Source: Dolomedes plantarius
Taxonomy: Eukaryota > Arthropoda > Arachnida > Araneae > Dolomedidae
DNA: 64,000 bases
Reading direction: 5' to 3'
NCBI GenBank assembly: GCA_907164885.2
Contig: OU015491.1
Coordinates: forward strand, 116,464,288 to 116,528,287
Shown here in pieces: positions 31,500 to 43,189 of the stretch. Each line of letters begins with the position of its first letter. Within the stretch, counting starts at the first letter, position 1. The notes below the pieces were generated by a model, which saw nothing but the letters and a program-made list of their open reading frames with translations, ran no database searches and was not told where the DNA came from. Made by a program: the position numbers and the translations under genes.

Positions 31500-33896
31500 G
31501 CATACTGTATGCTGTTTCAATATATCTACACAAGAGTTTAAGTTCTTTTTTCCATCAACACATATTACTGAGTCCTTGATAAGCTTATAGTAGATCATCA
31601 ACTCATCAGAGAAATCAATTTTAATTATGTCATTTGAGTAAACGCTGACTAGTTCTTCTGCGATGACATCAAGGTATATTTATGATTCAGTTGATTTCAA
31701 ATCGGTTTCTGTTGGACAAATAATAGGAGAGAACGCTTTTGATACTTCGTCCTTTTGGTCTGCCATTGATTTTATTTCGAGAATCAACAAGTCTAAGTAG
31801 GGTAAAAATACATTAACTTTGAAATGCAATTCCTTAGATTCACATGGATAATCTGGCTCTTCTGATCCTGAATCATCATAGAATTGTTTCTTTTTTCTTC
31901 CTCTTGTGGTTTTAAAATATGTTGCTACTCTAAAGTTAGCAGCTACTAGTTCAGCTTTTTTAAATAGAGTATCTCAACTATTTCTAATGGTTTCAATGTC
32001 TGAAACTAAACTTTTCATTACATTTCAGCGTCTTTGAGAGATAGTTTCGGACTTTGTAAAACCATGTTTCTTTCATCAATCGTCTGCAGAATCGTGAACA
32101 AAATTGCTGTTAATAATATATTCTCAAAGGACTTCCACCAACGCGTAAGTGCATCAAGATCAGCCTGCGTCTCAGATGGAAGATTAATTTCTTCATTTAT
32201 ATTGTGCATGACATCCAAAATCTCGTATCTTTTGACAAGAGGTCGTACAACATCAACTCTTGCACTCCATCTTGTACTTGACACTGAGTGAAGTGAAATA
32301 TTTGTTGTTGACTGTAAAATGTTCCACCTACTTGGACTTAATGCAAAAAGTTTGTAAAGTTTTTGAACGTTCCCAAAGTATGATTTGACTTCTATGTTTC
32401 TTTCCATAGCATGAACCCCACACAGATTCAAAGTGTGTGTTCCACAGGGAGAAAAATATGCTTGGGGGTTTTCAGCGAGAATTCTGATTTTTACTCCCTT
32501 AAGCTTCCCTGACATATTTGATACGTTGTCGTATGCTTGTACTCTGCATAGCTGGAGGTCCAATCTACAGTTTTGCGACACGGTCTTTATATTCTCAGCA
32601 GTAGCTTCACCAGTCCTTTTGGTCAAAGTAAGTAAGCTTTACAAACCTTTCAAAAACATCCCATAAGCCATTTTTTTTAAGAATGTATCTTAGTACAAAA
32701 ACTAGTTGCTCTTTGTGTGAAGCATCTGGCGTCCCATCAACTATAATGCTGTTGTAAAGGGATTCTTTAATTTCTTCTATGATGTAACATTCCAATTTGT
32801 TGCCACACACTTTCAAAAATTCGTTTTGGATCCTTCACGATAGGTAGTGTGCTTGAAGTCTTTTACGAACTCTTTGGCACTTGAAACTGTTTTCAAATGA
32901 TCTCTGATGTCTGAATTGTAATACCCTATCAGTTTCAATGTGGACAAGAAATGTCCACAATCGTCTTCATCTACCGTAGAGCTGCTACCTTTAAAAGGAA
33001 GATTTCTTTCTGCTAAGAATAACACAACATCTAACACAGCTGTTAAAATAATTTTCATTTCGCCTATTCTAAAATACATTTCATCAAAGCTCCACCAATT
33101 TCATATTTTCCACCTTTAAGTACACTGAGAAGTTCTTTCCATTTTGCATAGTTATTAATGTGGTTTGGATTTCATTCAAAGCTTTTTATCTTGTAATATA
33201 TATTTTTCCAATGGTCGTTTTATCCGCACTGCACAAATTTTGACTGTTGTTTACTAACGTCTTCATATTCAAATAAACAACAAGGGAAGTAAAATAAACC
33301 CTCTTTTTTTCTTACTCCAAACCATCCAATCTCTGTCAGCAGATTCCCCATTACTTACTTATTTTTTTTTTAAAGACAGTGATCGGAAAAGGCCTACCAC
33401 TGCTGTCTCGAGGAATACACCCTGGCTTACTAGGTGTCCCCTTTAGGACTATCATATCTCTAGATTTATTATCAAGTCTAACCCATGTGGCTGGATCAGT
33501 GCTCACTTCAAAATGTTCCGTTCCTTTGGAATTTTCTTCTAAGTCAGAAGGAGGCATAATTAAACATTGTTTGTCTTCTGATGTATGAATTTTACTTGAT
33601 TCCGTTCTCTGATTTCCCCTCCACGAACTGAACAATCCACTTCTTGAGACCCACTATTACTTATCAGTCCAGTTTCCCTGAAAACTTATGGAATATCCTG
33701 GTGATTCTATGAGGTAAACATGACGTTCTCTGGCAATGGCAGAAGGTCTTCCGTATCAAATTGTTTTCCATCTTCTTCTCTACTGGTTCCAATCCGAAAA
33801 AAGCTATCGGGGGTCCGTTTACCACGTCCTTCTTCAGCTTTTCTATCAACTTTTTTCCCCGCTTTTTTCAGCACCAGAAGGATAGATGCGCTTCAT
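31500..33896 (-). pseudogene. ZMYM1-like / DUF4371 hAT transposase, heavily frameshifted
   Basis: Minus strand, N to C: an Met near 33896 (MKRIYPSGA), PDSFFRIGTSREEDGKQFDT, then DPATWVRLDNKSRDMIVLKG and SSGRPFPITVFKKK (33635-33351; TTF-type zinc-finger region), ENIGWFGVRKKEGLFYF-like sequence near 33300, RNLPFKGSSSTVDEDDCGHF (33079-32813), IVDGTPDASHKEQLVFVLRY (32816-32607), then the longest intact piece, 32626-32018: VQAYDNVSNMSGKLKGVKIR, SPCGTHTLNLCGVHAMERNI and SVSSTRWSARVDVVRPLVKR. The C-terminal part (FFKTTRGRKKKQFYD to LVSVYSNDI) continues to about 31530 in another frame with one stop. Domestic relatives are called zinc finger MYM-type protein 1-like; they are hAT-derived. At least four frame breaks: a dead copy. 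Terminal repeats were not located. Confidence 0.8.
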
Positions 33897-33899
33897 GGT

Positions 33900-34110
33900 T
33901 TTGGAGTTAGGGATCTGAACCCAATATTAGTAAACTGAAAATTAGTTGAATCATTGTGAGTCAACTTTATTGCAATAATTCACTTACCGGTACTTTGTTG
34001 GTAATTGGTAGCTGCTAGGCCTAGCTAGACTGACTAACGCTGTAAACAACTAAAAACTCAAACAACTGGATCACTTTCCTGCACACTTCATAAATCACTG
34101 AACAATTTCG
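33900..34110. other. Spacer, nothing recognised
   Basis: No coding or repeat signal. Confidence 0.3.
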
Positions 34111-34254
34111 TGCAAAACTCAGTATCTTACGACATAACACTCGTATAACACAAAAAAACACAATTTATTATTATGTATATCACTCTGCAATACTGTAAAA
34201 TTATCTGAAACCGCTGAATGTCTAAATAAATGACAATCTGATTTCTGATCTCTA

Positions 34255-34390
34255 TATACATAACAGTTCCGTAATTGACTGACTGACTGACTGATTGACT
34301 GACTGACAAATAACGCACAGACCAAACCGCTGAACCTAAAGAGTTGAAATTTTGCATGGCGATTATTCTTATAGTGTAGGGGAGAACTAA
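34255..34390 (-). repeat. Repeat terminus with (TGAC)n and 'CGCACAGACCAAACCGCTG'
   Basis: TATATACATAACAGTTCCGT, GACTGACTGACTGACTGATT, AACGCACAGACCAAACCGCT, GAAATTTTGCATGGC. The same order recurs at 37700-37790. Such 'tatata...ctgactgac...cgctgaacc' starts are typical of a dispersed repeat whose class I cannot fix. Confidence 0.6.
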
Positions 34391-34724
34391 GAAAGATTTT
34401 TGAAATATTCTTCTTAGATTTTTTAAATGAAATTTTTAAGCTGTTTTTGTAACATTTTTTTAAGTTTGCATTTAAAATAATAGTTTGAGAGTTATAAAAT
34501 TTATATCACGAGAAAGATCATAAAAATTCCTTTAAATGAAATCTGTTTTGAATCTTTACCTTCATTTTCTGATTTTTGGTGAATTTTTAAAGATTAATTT
34601 TTAGAATTTAATTTATGGTTTCATTTCTTTTTGTGATACTTTAAGCTAATTTTGTGTCACGTGCATAACAACGAAATAGACAAAACACTTTGTTTTTCTT
34701 GCTAATGCGACAGACGATTGGACA

Positions 34725-35703
34725 TTAACCTTCCAGCACACACTCTCAGCAATGTTACATGAGCACGCGTGCGGCGTATTTTTTACGACAGATGTTATTT
34801 TACCGTTTTTGGCCCGAATAACGACATAAATGAATAAATATTGATAATAAATTTATCAAGAAATAAAACATTGACCTTATTGTTGCAAAATACAAATGAT
34901 GTCACATTCAAATGATAGTAAATTATTTTGAATGCTTATATATTTATTTGTACATTCCAAAATTTCATCAAGCATATTTATATCAATTATTTTAAAAAAT
35001 GATCCTATTTCATCCTCTATATCCTTGTCATGGTGTTTTAGGCCCGGTAACACTTTCACAATATTCATCTTTTAAGTCTTTGAGCAGTTTGCATACTTCT
35101 CTTTTAGCCACTTAAAAAGATTTAGCCTTACCAACATAGAACATCTCATCATCATTTCTTTCCTCTGAATCCTTATTATCATCTTCATCCGAAATATATT
35201 GTTCAGATTCCCTACTGATATTATTTATTTCTAGATCTTCACTCAAATCGCTATCGCTCTCAAATCCAAATGTTTCCTACCTTTCGTTTTCTTCATCAAA
35301 TGATTCTTGAAGAATGCGGGAAAAATCAGCTGATTGCATAATTTTTTTTTTGCCTTGAAAACAGATATGAACATTATAGATTCGAATTTATACAAATTAA
35401 AATAATACACGTCAATTATTAACACATAATTACAAATTACTTGAGAAAAAATATTTTCCGAATTTTCACCCACGACCATGCGCGTGTCGTAAATTTTACA
35501 AACAAGCAACCGCATAGCACAAAAGCCCGGTTAACAATAAAAATTGTCATGTGATTACCTGTTGGCACATTCCATGATGTGGGGAAGGGTTGAAAGGAGG
35601 AATAGAAATGACATTCAGATGTCCCAGCTGCGATATGTGAAAAAAGTGCATTAAAACCGAATTTGTCGTAAAATTTGCGCAGACGCGCGTGCTGGAAGGT
35701 TAT
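34725..35703 (-). mobile_element. piggyBac-type deletion derivative
   Basis: Left TTAACCTTCCAGCAC at 34725 and right, reversed, (A)TAACCTTCCAGCACGCGC: inverted ends of about 15 bp at TTAA (the right copy is TTAT). Inside are only N-terminal parts of a piggyBac transposase. Confidence 0.75.
34877..35340 (-). pseudogene. N-terminal part of a piggyBac transposase
   Basis: Reading from about 35335 downward: QLIFPAFFK / in the next frame ADFSRILQESFDEENE, FESDSDLSEDLEINNISRES, QYISDEDDNKDSEERNDDEM (acidic N-terminus of piggyBac proteins), FYVGKAKSF, then 35068-34877 VLPGLKHHDKDIEDEIGSFF and MLDEILECTNKYISI. The last part corresponds to the start of the DDE_Tnp_1_7 domain (..GPKG.AK....E.W..FF....L..IV..TN..I). 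The catalytic domain is absent by internal deletion. Confidence 0.75.
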
Positions 35704-35908
35704 ACAAAAAAATATTAAAATACAGTAAAAGAAATGTTTCTCAAACTGTAGTATATTAACAGTACTATATTCTTTAGTATGTTCTATTAGATTAAATTTG
35801 AATATTTTCTTCTACATTATTTTGTCTATAAAAATATCCGTTACGATTTTTTATAAATATATTTTTTCGTTTTTTTAACATCAATTGCATACATTTATCG
35901 TTGTATTT

Positions 35909-35930
35909 ATTATATATATATATATATATA
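35909..35930. repeat. (TA)n microsatellite
   Basis: About 11 TA units, flanked by two similar copies of 'ttgcatacatttatcgttgtatttatt' (35885 and 35939). Confidence 0.9.
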
Positions 35931-36117
35931 TCGGCATTAATTGCATACATTGACCGTTGTATTTAATTTGAATGTACTTCGTAGCGTACGGGTTTTCAGC
36001 TATATTTAAAAAAATTTCAAATGGATATATTTTTTTAACAAATGGTAAAAAAGGTGTATTTTTTTTATAAATTTATAACGAAAAGAGCTAAACGTTAGAA
36101 ACAATGATGATTTAGAG

Positions 36118-36408
36118 CAGCGTTTCTTCAACTGTTGGGGTCGCAAAGCGAAATTTTGGGGTCGCGAAAATTTAATTTGATAAAGGAATTTAATTCTTGT
36201 CACCCTCCGCGAGTATCCAAGACATATATTTTATTTTATTTACTACTATTTTCATATATACAACTATTTTACATATGTATATTGTTTACCAAAGAAAAAA
36301 AATTGTGTATGGGAAAATATTTATCTTAATATCCTTATTTCCTGGGGTCGCGAAAAGATCTGTATGATAAAATGGTATCACGAATGAAAAAAAGCTTAAG
36401 AAGCGTTG
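36118..36408. mobile_element. SPIN/Charlie-like hAT MITE with exact 8-bp target duplication
   Basis: Left CAGCGTTTCTTCAACTGTTG GGGTCGC and right, reversed, CAACGCTTCTTAAGCTTTTT, with GGGGTCGCGAAAA blocks near both ends. ATTTAGAG flanks exactly (36110-36117, 36409-36416). The pattern CAGCG(G)TTCT...GGGGTCGCGA is that of hAT elements of the SPIN/Charlie group, 291 bp here. Confidence 0.85.
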
Positions 36409-36639
36409 ATTTAGAGCGTACAACCTTGAGGAAGAAATGTATTATAATCCTCATAAAATTCCTGTTTACGTACGTTGCGGTCTGATCTCGCATCTTTTAG
36501 TATGGTGCAGAATCTGGAACATCACTTGACGAAATGACGTCAGTCGTGTACCCTTTCTCAGAGCTTTCAAGTCCCTCAAATCCGTGGGTGTAATTCTAAA
36601 GGTTCCGCCGACCACAGCGATAAGCTCATACGGCATATT

Positions 36640-37050
36640 TAAAGTCGCTTGTGAACATATTACAATTTACAATTACAGCTTACATTATATACATACAATT
36701 TACATTCATAGTGCTCTTTCAATTACTCTTACTGTTACTATTACATTTACCATTGCATTAATAACATATTACGATTTACAATTTCAATTTACATTATATA
36801 CTAACAATTTTACATTTTTGATGCAATTTCAATTACCATTTCAATTACAATAACATTAACCACTACATTATGAATACATTGCAATTTTGAATTGCGATTT
36901 ACATTGTATACTCACAAATTACATTCAAGGTAAACTTTCAATACATTTACCTTACTCTTACAATTTTACATTTAAGATGCAATTTCAAACATAATTACAC
37001 TTACTATTGCATTAACCAATTACATTACATACATAATACAATTGTATTAC
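36640..37050. repeat. Degenerate low-complexity repeat, 'acaatttacattatatac'
   Basis: Variants of TTACAATTTACAATTACA and CATTATATACATACAATTTA recur every 100-130 bp (36657, 36766, 36880, 36960). Confidence 0.7.
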
Positions 37051-37154
37051 AAACGATTAACAATAAACCGCTCCGTTGAAAAAATGATTAACACCCGCTC
37101 CGTGGGTGTAAAAGCTATTAGTACCCATGGGTTCAGCTGCTGAACAACAAACAA

Positions 37155-37432
37155 CACAACACAACACACTCCAAAGCATGTGCGGTTTCATGCCTCGCAG
37201 GTTTGCTCTCTGTTTCTGGTCTACAGTTGAACTAAAAGCGTCCATTAAAGAGGAAGTTCGAAATTATCTGAATGTTGCCTTTGCATCGGACCATGCCAAA
37301 CCAATTCCAACCATTTCCAAAGCATGTTCGGTTTCATGCCTCGCATTTTTGCTCTCTGCTTCTGGTCTACAGTTGAACTAAAAGCATCCATTATAGAGGA
37401 ATTTTGAAGTTAGCTGAATGTTGACATTGCAT
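37155..37432 (+). repeat. Direct duplication of about 145 bp
   Basis: CCAAAGCATGTGCGGTTTCA (37171) and CCAAAGCATGTTCGGTTTCA (37316) start two copies that share CTGGTCTACAGTTGAACTAA, AGCGTCCATTA and GAATGTTG(C/A)C(T/A)TTGCATCG. About 90% identical by eye. No product recognised. Confidence 0.85.
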
Positions 37433-37696
37433 CGATATTTCTCAAGACCAGGTGACCAAAAAGTTTGAATAACGTAGAAAAAATGAATTCAGCTGCTATT
37501 CTAAAAAAAATGGAAAAAATATTTATTCGAGCCATTACCCAAAAGTAAAACGAGAGAGTAAACTAGATCAGGAGGGGTCATGAAAAAAATTGAAGGGGCC
37601 GCGAATAGTTTGATGCAAATTTATGTAATACCGAATTACTTATTTTAACAACATGCTTTAAACTTTCTATAATTACACTAATATTTTTGTTTATCT

Positions 37697-37792
37697 ATAT
37701 ATATAAAACAGTTCTGTAACTGACTCACTGATTGACAGATAACGCACAGACCAAACCGCTGGACATACAGGGCTGAAATTTCGCATGGCATC
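37697..37792 (+). repeat. Repeat terminus related to 34255-34390
   Basis: ATATATAAAACAGTTCTGTA, GATAACGCACAGACCAAACC, GCTGAAATTTCGCATGGC. Confidence 0.6.
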
Positions 37793-38080
37793 TCCACACC
37801 ATAACACTAACTGGAGGTTTCACAGGATTGTGTTGTACAGTGTGCACTCAGGTAGCAAATCTTCACTTATTCTTTTTCGGACTTATTTCATTCGTTTACT
37901 ACCAGATATGGAGATTCTACTTTTGTCACTCCAGATAACCCTGTTCCATTGTTCTTCTGACCAAATAATATGCTTTTTAGCCCATTCTAATCTGTTTCGT
38001 CTTTTTAGAGAGATAAAAACGGCTTTTCTTCTTGGAATTCTTGAGTTTAACCCAAAGTATGAAAACTGCATCGAATAGTC
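37793..38080 (-). pseudogene. Tc1-like transposase fragment (central part)
   Basis: Minus strand: FSYFGLNSRIPRRKAVFISL, RNRLEWAKKHIIWSEEQWNR, VIWSDKSRISISGSKRMK, then a stop and, in shifted frame, VRKRIRKLLPECTLYNTI. This is the segment ending at the first catalytic Asp (WSDES in the family; WSDKS here). The rest of the gene is absent: the right side of the fragment meets the dispersed repeat at 38093. Confidence 0.8.
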
Positions 38081-38092
38081 CTGGCACTTATT

Positions 38093-38256
38093 ACCATGTT
38101 TTTATTAACTCGCTTTCTTGTTTGTTTGTGTGTTTGTGTGTTTGTCCCATATAAATCTTGCAATCGAGTTTTAACTAACTTCCCGACTAGCTAGACATTT
38201 GAAACTTTTAGAATAGCTCAGAACACGATGACAATGCATTATTTTAATACTTTTAG
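38093..38256 (+). repeat. Dispersed ~420-bp repeat, copy 3 (5' part only)
   Basis: Matches copy 1 from ACCATG to TTTTAATACTTTTAG, then stops. The sequence following (AGATTTGTGTGCACGGCCAC...) is the one found, inverted, next to copy 4. Confidence 0.85.
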
Positions 38257-38572
38257 CGGGGATTCTCTAGATTTGTGTGCACGGCCACCATCTTGGATTT
38301 CTTCCGCCACGATTTGGCGCGTTTCGCTGGGCGATAATTATTGCGTTATGGTACCTCCGCTGGCAACCAATGAAATCGCGTTGATTGAACTACATCATTT
38401 TTCTGACCTCCCATTGGATGGGGGGAGTGGGGGCTGTAATTATCTCAACTAATCCCCACTTTGCATAATCCTAGCTTACGGTTCACTTGCTAATTCATCT
38501 GCTAACCTGTCACACGGTCAATTGCTCTGCTGATTTTCAATCTCTGGATTTTCAATCTAAAAGCATCTTAAA

Positions 38573-38900
38573 ATGCATCCTTCTCTTGTGGGTTTTTCGC
38601 ACCATACGGAGCATAGGATTATCGAGAATGATAAGTCCGCTATTTCTTTTTTGCAGGAATTAAATATTCTTCCACGGGAGTCCGACGAGATGAAGTGCAC
38701 CGCGTGTGGTTCAACAATGAGGATTTCGCGAGAATCGAGGATGAAGTTTGGATGGCGTTGGAGGTTGTACTAAAGCCGATGTGTGGCAATAGTAGTTGAA
38801 TAAAGGAGATTCGTTGCAATAGTTCAATTAATATTGTTCCAAGCACGAAAGTTCTATCAAAAATGAAGAATGTTTATCGTTGGCGATGATGAAATGACAG
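38573..38900 (+). pseudogene. N-terminal part of a Merlin-type (ISXO2-like) transposase
   Basis: MHPSLVGFSHHTEHRIIEND, KSAISFLQELNILPRESDEM, CTACGSTMRISRESRMKFGW and RWR match the N-terminal zinc-ribbon region (two Cys pairs) of ISXO2-like transposases, eukaryotic members being called Merlin. After RWR the frame shifts by one base and reads CTKAD, NSS-stop-IKEIR and KVLSKMKNVYRW, still family-like. It then fades into unrelated sequence. The catalytic part lies at 40187-41127. Confidence 0.75.
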
Positions 38901-38959
38901 TTCGTCAGGACAGGCCGGAAAATTCATTTACTAGTGGATGTACAAGAAGATTTACTGAG

Positions 38960-40180
38960 GATACATACGTTGATGGGCCACAATAACCTTGTTCACTTGC
39001 TGCTCACATACCTTTCTTTTTATAAAAGAAACTTAGGAAGGAGATGCTTCAAAACCACTTTTTGGTAGGAACAAAAAAATCATTTATTATCTTCACGAAA
39101 ATAAGGAATATATATCTTGGTTAATGAATCATAACAACAAAATGGTCTGCTACATAATAGAAGAGAGCTTCGGGTCTACACGACCACTTAGGTTAGCAGC
39201 CAAAGAAATACAATAATAGTATTGAAGAAATGTTTTTAAATACAGGCACAAAAATATATCAGATCATGAGAATACACTGGTACTCATTATTCGACAAAAA
39301 AAATCCCCCTCACCAAGTTACGGCCAAAAAAAGGACCGATACCTCGGATCAGGGTCTCTAGAGCAAGTTTTTATATACGAATGTATAACCTGAATCTCAT
39401 CATCGAAATTACTTTTTTTTCAGCCCTGGACAACGCAAGGAGAGAAGGGTTGCCGTACAACCAATCTCGCCAAGGCGTGCAGAAGGGAGAGGAGAAAGAA
39501 AACCTTAATAGCGCGCCAACACCTTGTGTCCATAAAATAAAATACGCGAAGCATCGCCAAAACTGGAAACCTTACGTACCACATTCCTCTTGCCAGAAGA
39601 AAATGTCAGAAGAACCCTTTTAAGGAGTTTCATTGGCCGAGACTGGCTGAGCTTAACCAATCAGAGGAGCTGGTCAAACAGCGCGAAGCCCAAACATCTG
39701 TTCTGAGAAAAACTGTTTCCCATGCAAGAGAACCGTAAATAAATTACGTTCGCCGCAGGCGTGCGGAAAGGGGAAACAGGAGCCTTTAGCATAAACGGAG
39801 TTTAATAGCTTAAGAAGACCCATCGATGCTGTTAACAATAACAAGGAAACAGGGAAGAAAAGACATCTTATTTCGTGGACACGAGGCTAGCAATTAGGGG
39901 ACTTAGCTGACAAAGACTTAAAGAATTTAGGACGGCAAATTGCACTGCCAGATGTTAGAAGATAGGCTATTCTCAATTACCGACCGAACGGACTTAAAGT
40001 TACAGAGACCTCCCATGACTAAGAGCCTGGGAAAAAAATAAATTACTATCAGATAAGGAAAGGAAACATAAATAGCAGAGTTAAGATTAAAATTAAAGTT
40101 ATAATTTAAAGTTTAAGAGAACTACGCAAATTAAATTAAATTAATCAAAATAAAGGAACCTGTAACGAATTCCTCGTTAC
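38960..40180. other. 1.2 kb of unrelated sequence between the two Merlin parts
   Basis: No coding domain recognised. The 80-codon ORF at 39381-39623 (...YNQSRQGVQKGEEKENLNS) has no known motif. Its end has GTAACGAATTCCTCGTTAC (40161-40179), a 19-bp palindrome. A 5-bp GAGGT occurs at 38760-38764 and 40182-40186, so an LTR-like TG...CA insertion is possible, though not proven. Confidence 0.4.
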
Positions 40181-40186
40181 AGAGGT

Positions 40187-41127
40187 GCAAGGAGAAAAAT
40201 GTAGTGTGACAGTTAACCCACTGTCTAACACATTTTTCGAACACTCAAAGCTGTCCATGAGGGAAATACTAAGTATCATCATTGACTTTGTACGCAAGCG
40301 CAAGGTGACTGAAGTGCACGGGGACATGTGCGAATGGAGGAAATATCATGGATTACCAAAAATTCATATAGGTACTGTGATAGATTTTTTTTCTTTTGTA
40401 CGGAAGTTTGTGAGGTTTATGCCTCGCATAATAGTCAATTACTTGGTGGATTAAATAAAACGGTTGAACTTGATAAGACCTTTGTCACTTCTCGCAAGTA
40501 TAATAGTGGTAGAAGAACAGCCCCGATGTCAGAGACCATTTTTGGGATCTACTGTCACGAAGACAAAGAGGGGCTATTCTTCCGGGTTAAATCTAAGAAA
40601 AAGGAGCATTTATGGCCTATAGTTAAGAGGTTTTGCCACCCGAGCACCTCGGTAATTTTCACTGACTCTGCACACCAATATGAAAATATTGATGTTCTTT
40701 TCCCGTCAGCTGTTCACAAAACTACAAACCACAGCATCGGTGAGTTTGTGGGCTGGACTGATCGCTCCAACACTATAAATTCGTTGGAAAACGAAAATTA
40801 GCACCTGAAGCTTGCTTTGAGCTCCAGACGCAACTCCAAGAGCATCAGTCAAGGAATGGCTGTCTTTTTTTACCGAAGACGTCGCCTTCAGACAGAGCTC
40901 TCTGAAGGCGAACGAATTTTTAATTTTTTACAGGACTTAAAGGACGTCTATCCATGTCCCGGGAAACAGGGGAAACAACTTCTGGAGATTGAGCTACCAA
41001 CCCCACAATCGGAAGGAATAGAAGATCTTTTGCCTGCCACCAAGCGACAGAGAACAGAAAAGGTACTACAAGAAGAGGATGACGTACCGTTTGTTGACGA
41101 TTTAAAAGACGCCAATTGGGGAGGATA
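40187..41127 (+). pseudogene. Catalytic part of a Merlin-type (ISXO2-like) transposase
   Basis: It starts EKCSVTVNPLSNTFFEHSKL and passes through GTVIDFFSF, then after a shift near 40390 EVCEVYASHNSQLLGGLNKT. VELDKTFVTSRKYNSGRRTA holds the first Asp (relatives have VELDE), then ETIFGIYCHEDKEGLFFRVK, SVIFTDSAHQYENIDVLFPS with the second Asp, AVHKTTNHSIGEFV and SNTINSLENEN with the probable Glu. A TAG ends that frame at 40799-40801; in register it continues LKLALSSRRNSKSISQGMAV, FYRRRRLQTELSEG and an acidic C-terminus ending LKDANWGG at 41127. The stop, the shift and the separation from the N-terminus make it dead, but the sequence is well kept. Confidence 0.85.
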
Positions 41128-41418
41128 AAGGTATGTGGAAATTTTTAAAGTCTATTTTTTAATAATTTGTGTATTATGGCGTGCAGTTTTCAGTGCTGGG
41201 GGGGGGGGAAGGGGGAATGTTATATGTGTGTAATATGCACTTGCTGCAATATAAATGATCACAACAACAAAACACAACCCTTCTTTCGTTGCTCCAGGTA
41301 CTACGTCTTATTATCATTATTACTAATAACTAACATTCAAGCCCCCAAGTTGCCCTACTAACACACCACTAACTTTCTCTCTAAATTACTATCCTGCTTC
41401 TGCTCACTTCTTCTGTTC

Positions 41419-42000
<582 letters not shown>

Positions 42001-42059
42001 CACTTGGATTATGGGTCCGACCGATACCACGTAAAAACAGAGCGCGCCTTGGAAGTTTT

Positions 42060-42455
42060 ACCTCTTGCGTGGTGTGGAAAAAAACTTCAATAATCGAATG
42101 CTTTTTTCAAAAAAATTTCTAAGTTTCAGAAATTGAAAAGATAGTTTTTATTAAAAATACTTCAATATTCGAATGCTTCTCTCCAGAAATTTTCTAAGTT
42201 TCATAAATTGAAAAGGTAATTTTTTTAAATGCAAAAAAAAATCTAAGTCCAACCATTACAAGATTTTTCAAAAATATTTCTAAGTTTCATAATTTAAAAA
42301 GGTGGTTTTTATTAAAAAATCTGAAAACATTCTAAGTCCAGCGTTTTGAAAACACCGCTTTTAATACGTTGGAGAGATTTTTTCCACTCCTCAAAACACG
42401 GTAAAATCGCCAAGTTGGCGCAAAAAAAAATCCAAGATGGCGGCCGTGCACACAA
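42060..42455 (+). repeat. Element with internal ~85-bp tandem units, ending 'CCAAGATGGCGGCCGTGCAC'
   Basis: TTTCTAAGTTTCA(G/T)AAATTG AAAAG...TTTTTATTAAAAA and CTTCAATA(A/T)TCGAATGCTT recur at about 42113, 42195 and 42280. The right end AGATGGCGGCCGTGCACACA is the inverse of 38273-38310. Confidence 0.7.
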
Positions 42456-42469
42456 ATCTGGAGTATTTA

Positions 42470-42884
42470 TATTTTATTAACTTGCTTTCTTGTGTGTTTG
42501 TCAAGTACAAATCGTGCAATTGATTTTTAACTAACATCCCGGCTAGCTAGACATTTGAAACTTTTAGAATAGCTCATAGCACGATGACAATACATTTTTT
42601 TAATACTTTTAGCCATCTTTAAGCAGATTTAAATTCATTTTCAGTTATTTTCAGTTAATTTTGTTATGGAGAATGGTGCAGCCATCTATTGGCCGGGACG
42701 GGAACGAAAAGTTAAACGCAGGTTAACTTCCAATTAACTTCATTTTATTTCAAGTTGATGGGATAATTCATCAAAAAAAATTTTTTTTAAGTATTTATTA
42801 ATACATAGAATTGGCAAGTTTATGTGATTCAACAGAAAATTTAAAAACATGGTATATAAAAAGTTCTTTTTATCTTGTAATTAT
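42470..42884 (+). repeat. Dispersed ~420-bp repeat, copy 4
   Basis: All landmarks of copy 1; the first few bases differ (TATTTTATTAACTTG). The ORF starting at 42811 is a by-product. Confidence 0.9.
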
Positions 42885-43189
42885 GCTTACTCCAATTCAC
42901 GTAAATAATTTTAAATTGTCTCAGGTGATTTTCTCCAGTCCCTCAAACACAACTTTTTTTCATTCTTCTATCAGCGCATGGTGTTGTGGATTTTTTCTAC
43001 CCTACCCTTACCAATTTGATTTTGAATCGACTGATTCTGTTAATATTCATTCCACAGTTTAGAAATTCCTTGGTTATGTTTCCGCCAACTTTTCGTCTAA
43101 TTTCGTTGTAAGCGTCACCTTCTTCGCGTAGAGTTATTAATTTTCACCTCTTTCTAAGTGTCAACCCTTTTTACTTTGCTCATAGGGAT

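Noticed and set aside
34255..34310. (TGAC)n run as a CRISPR-like or regulatory repeat
   Set aside because: Simple-sequence part of a dispersed repeat terminus also found at 37700; eukaryotic context excludes CRISPR.
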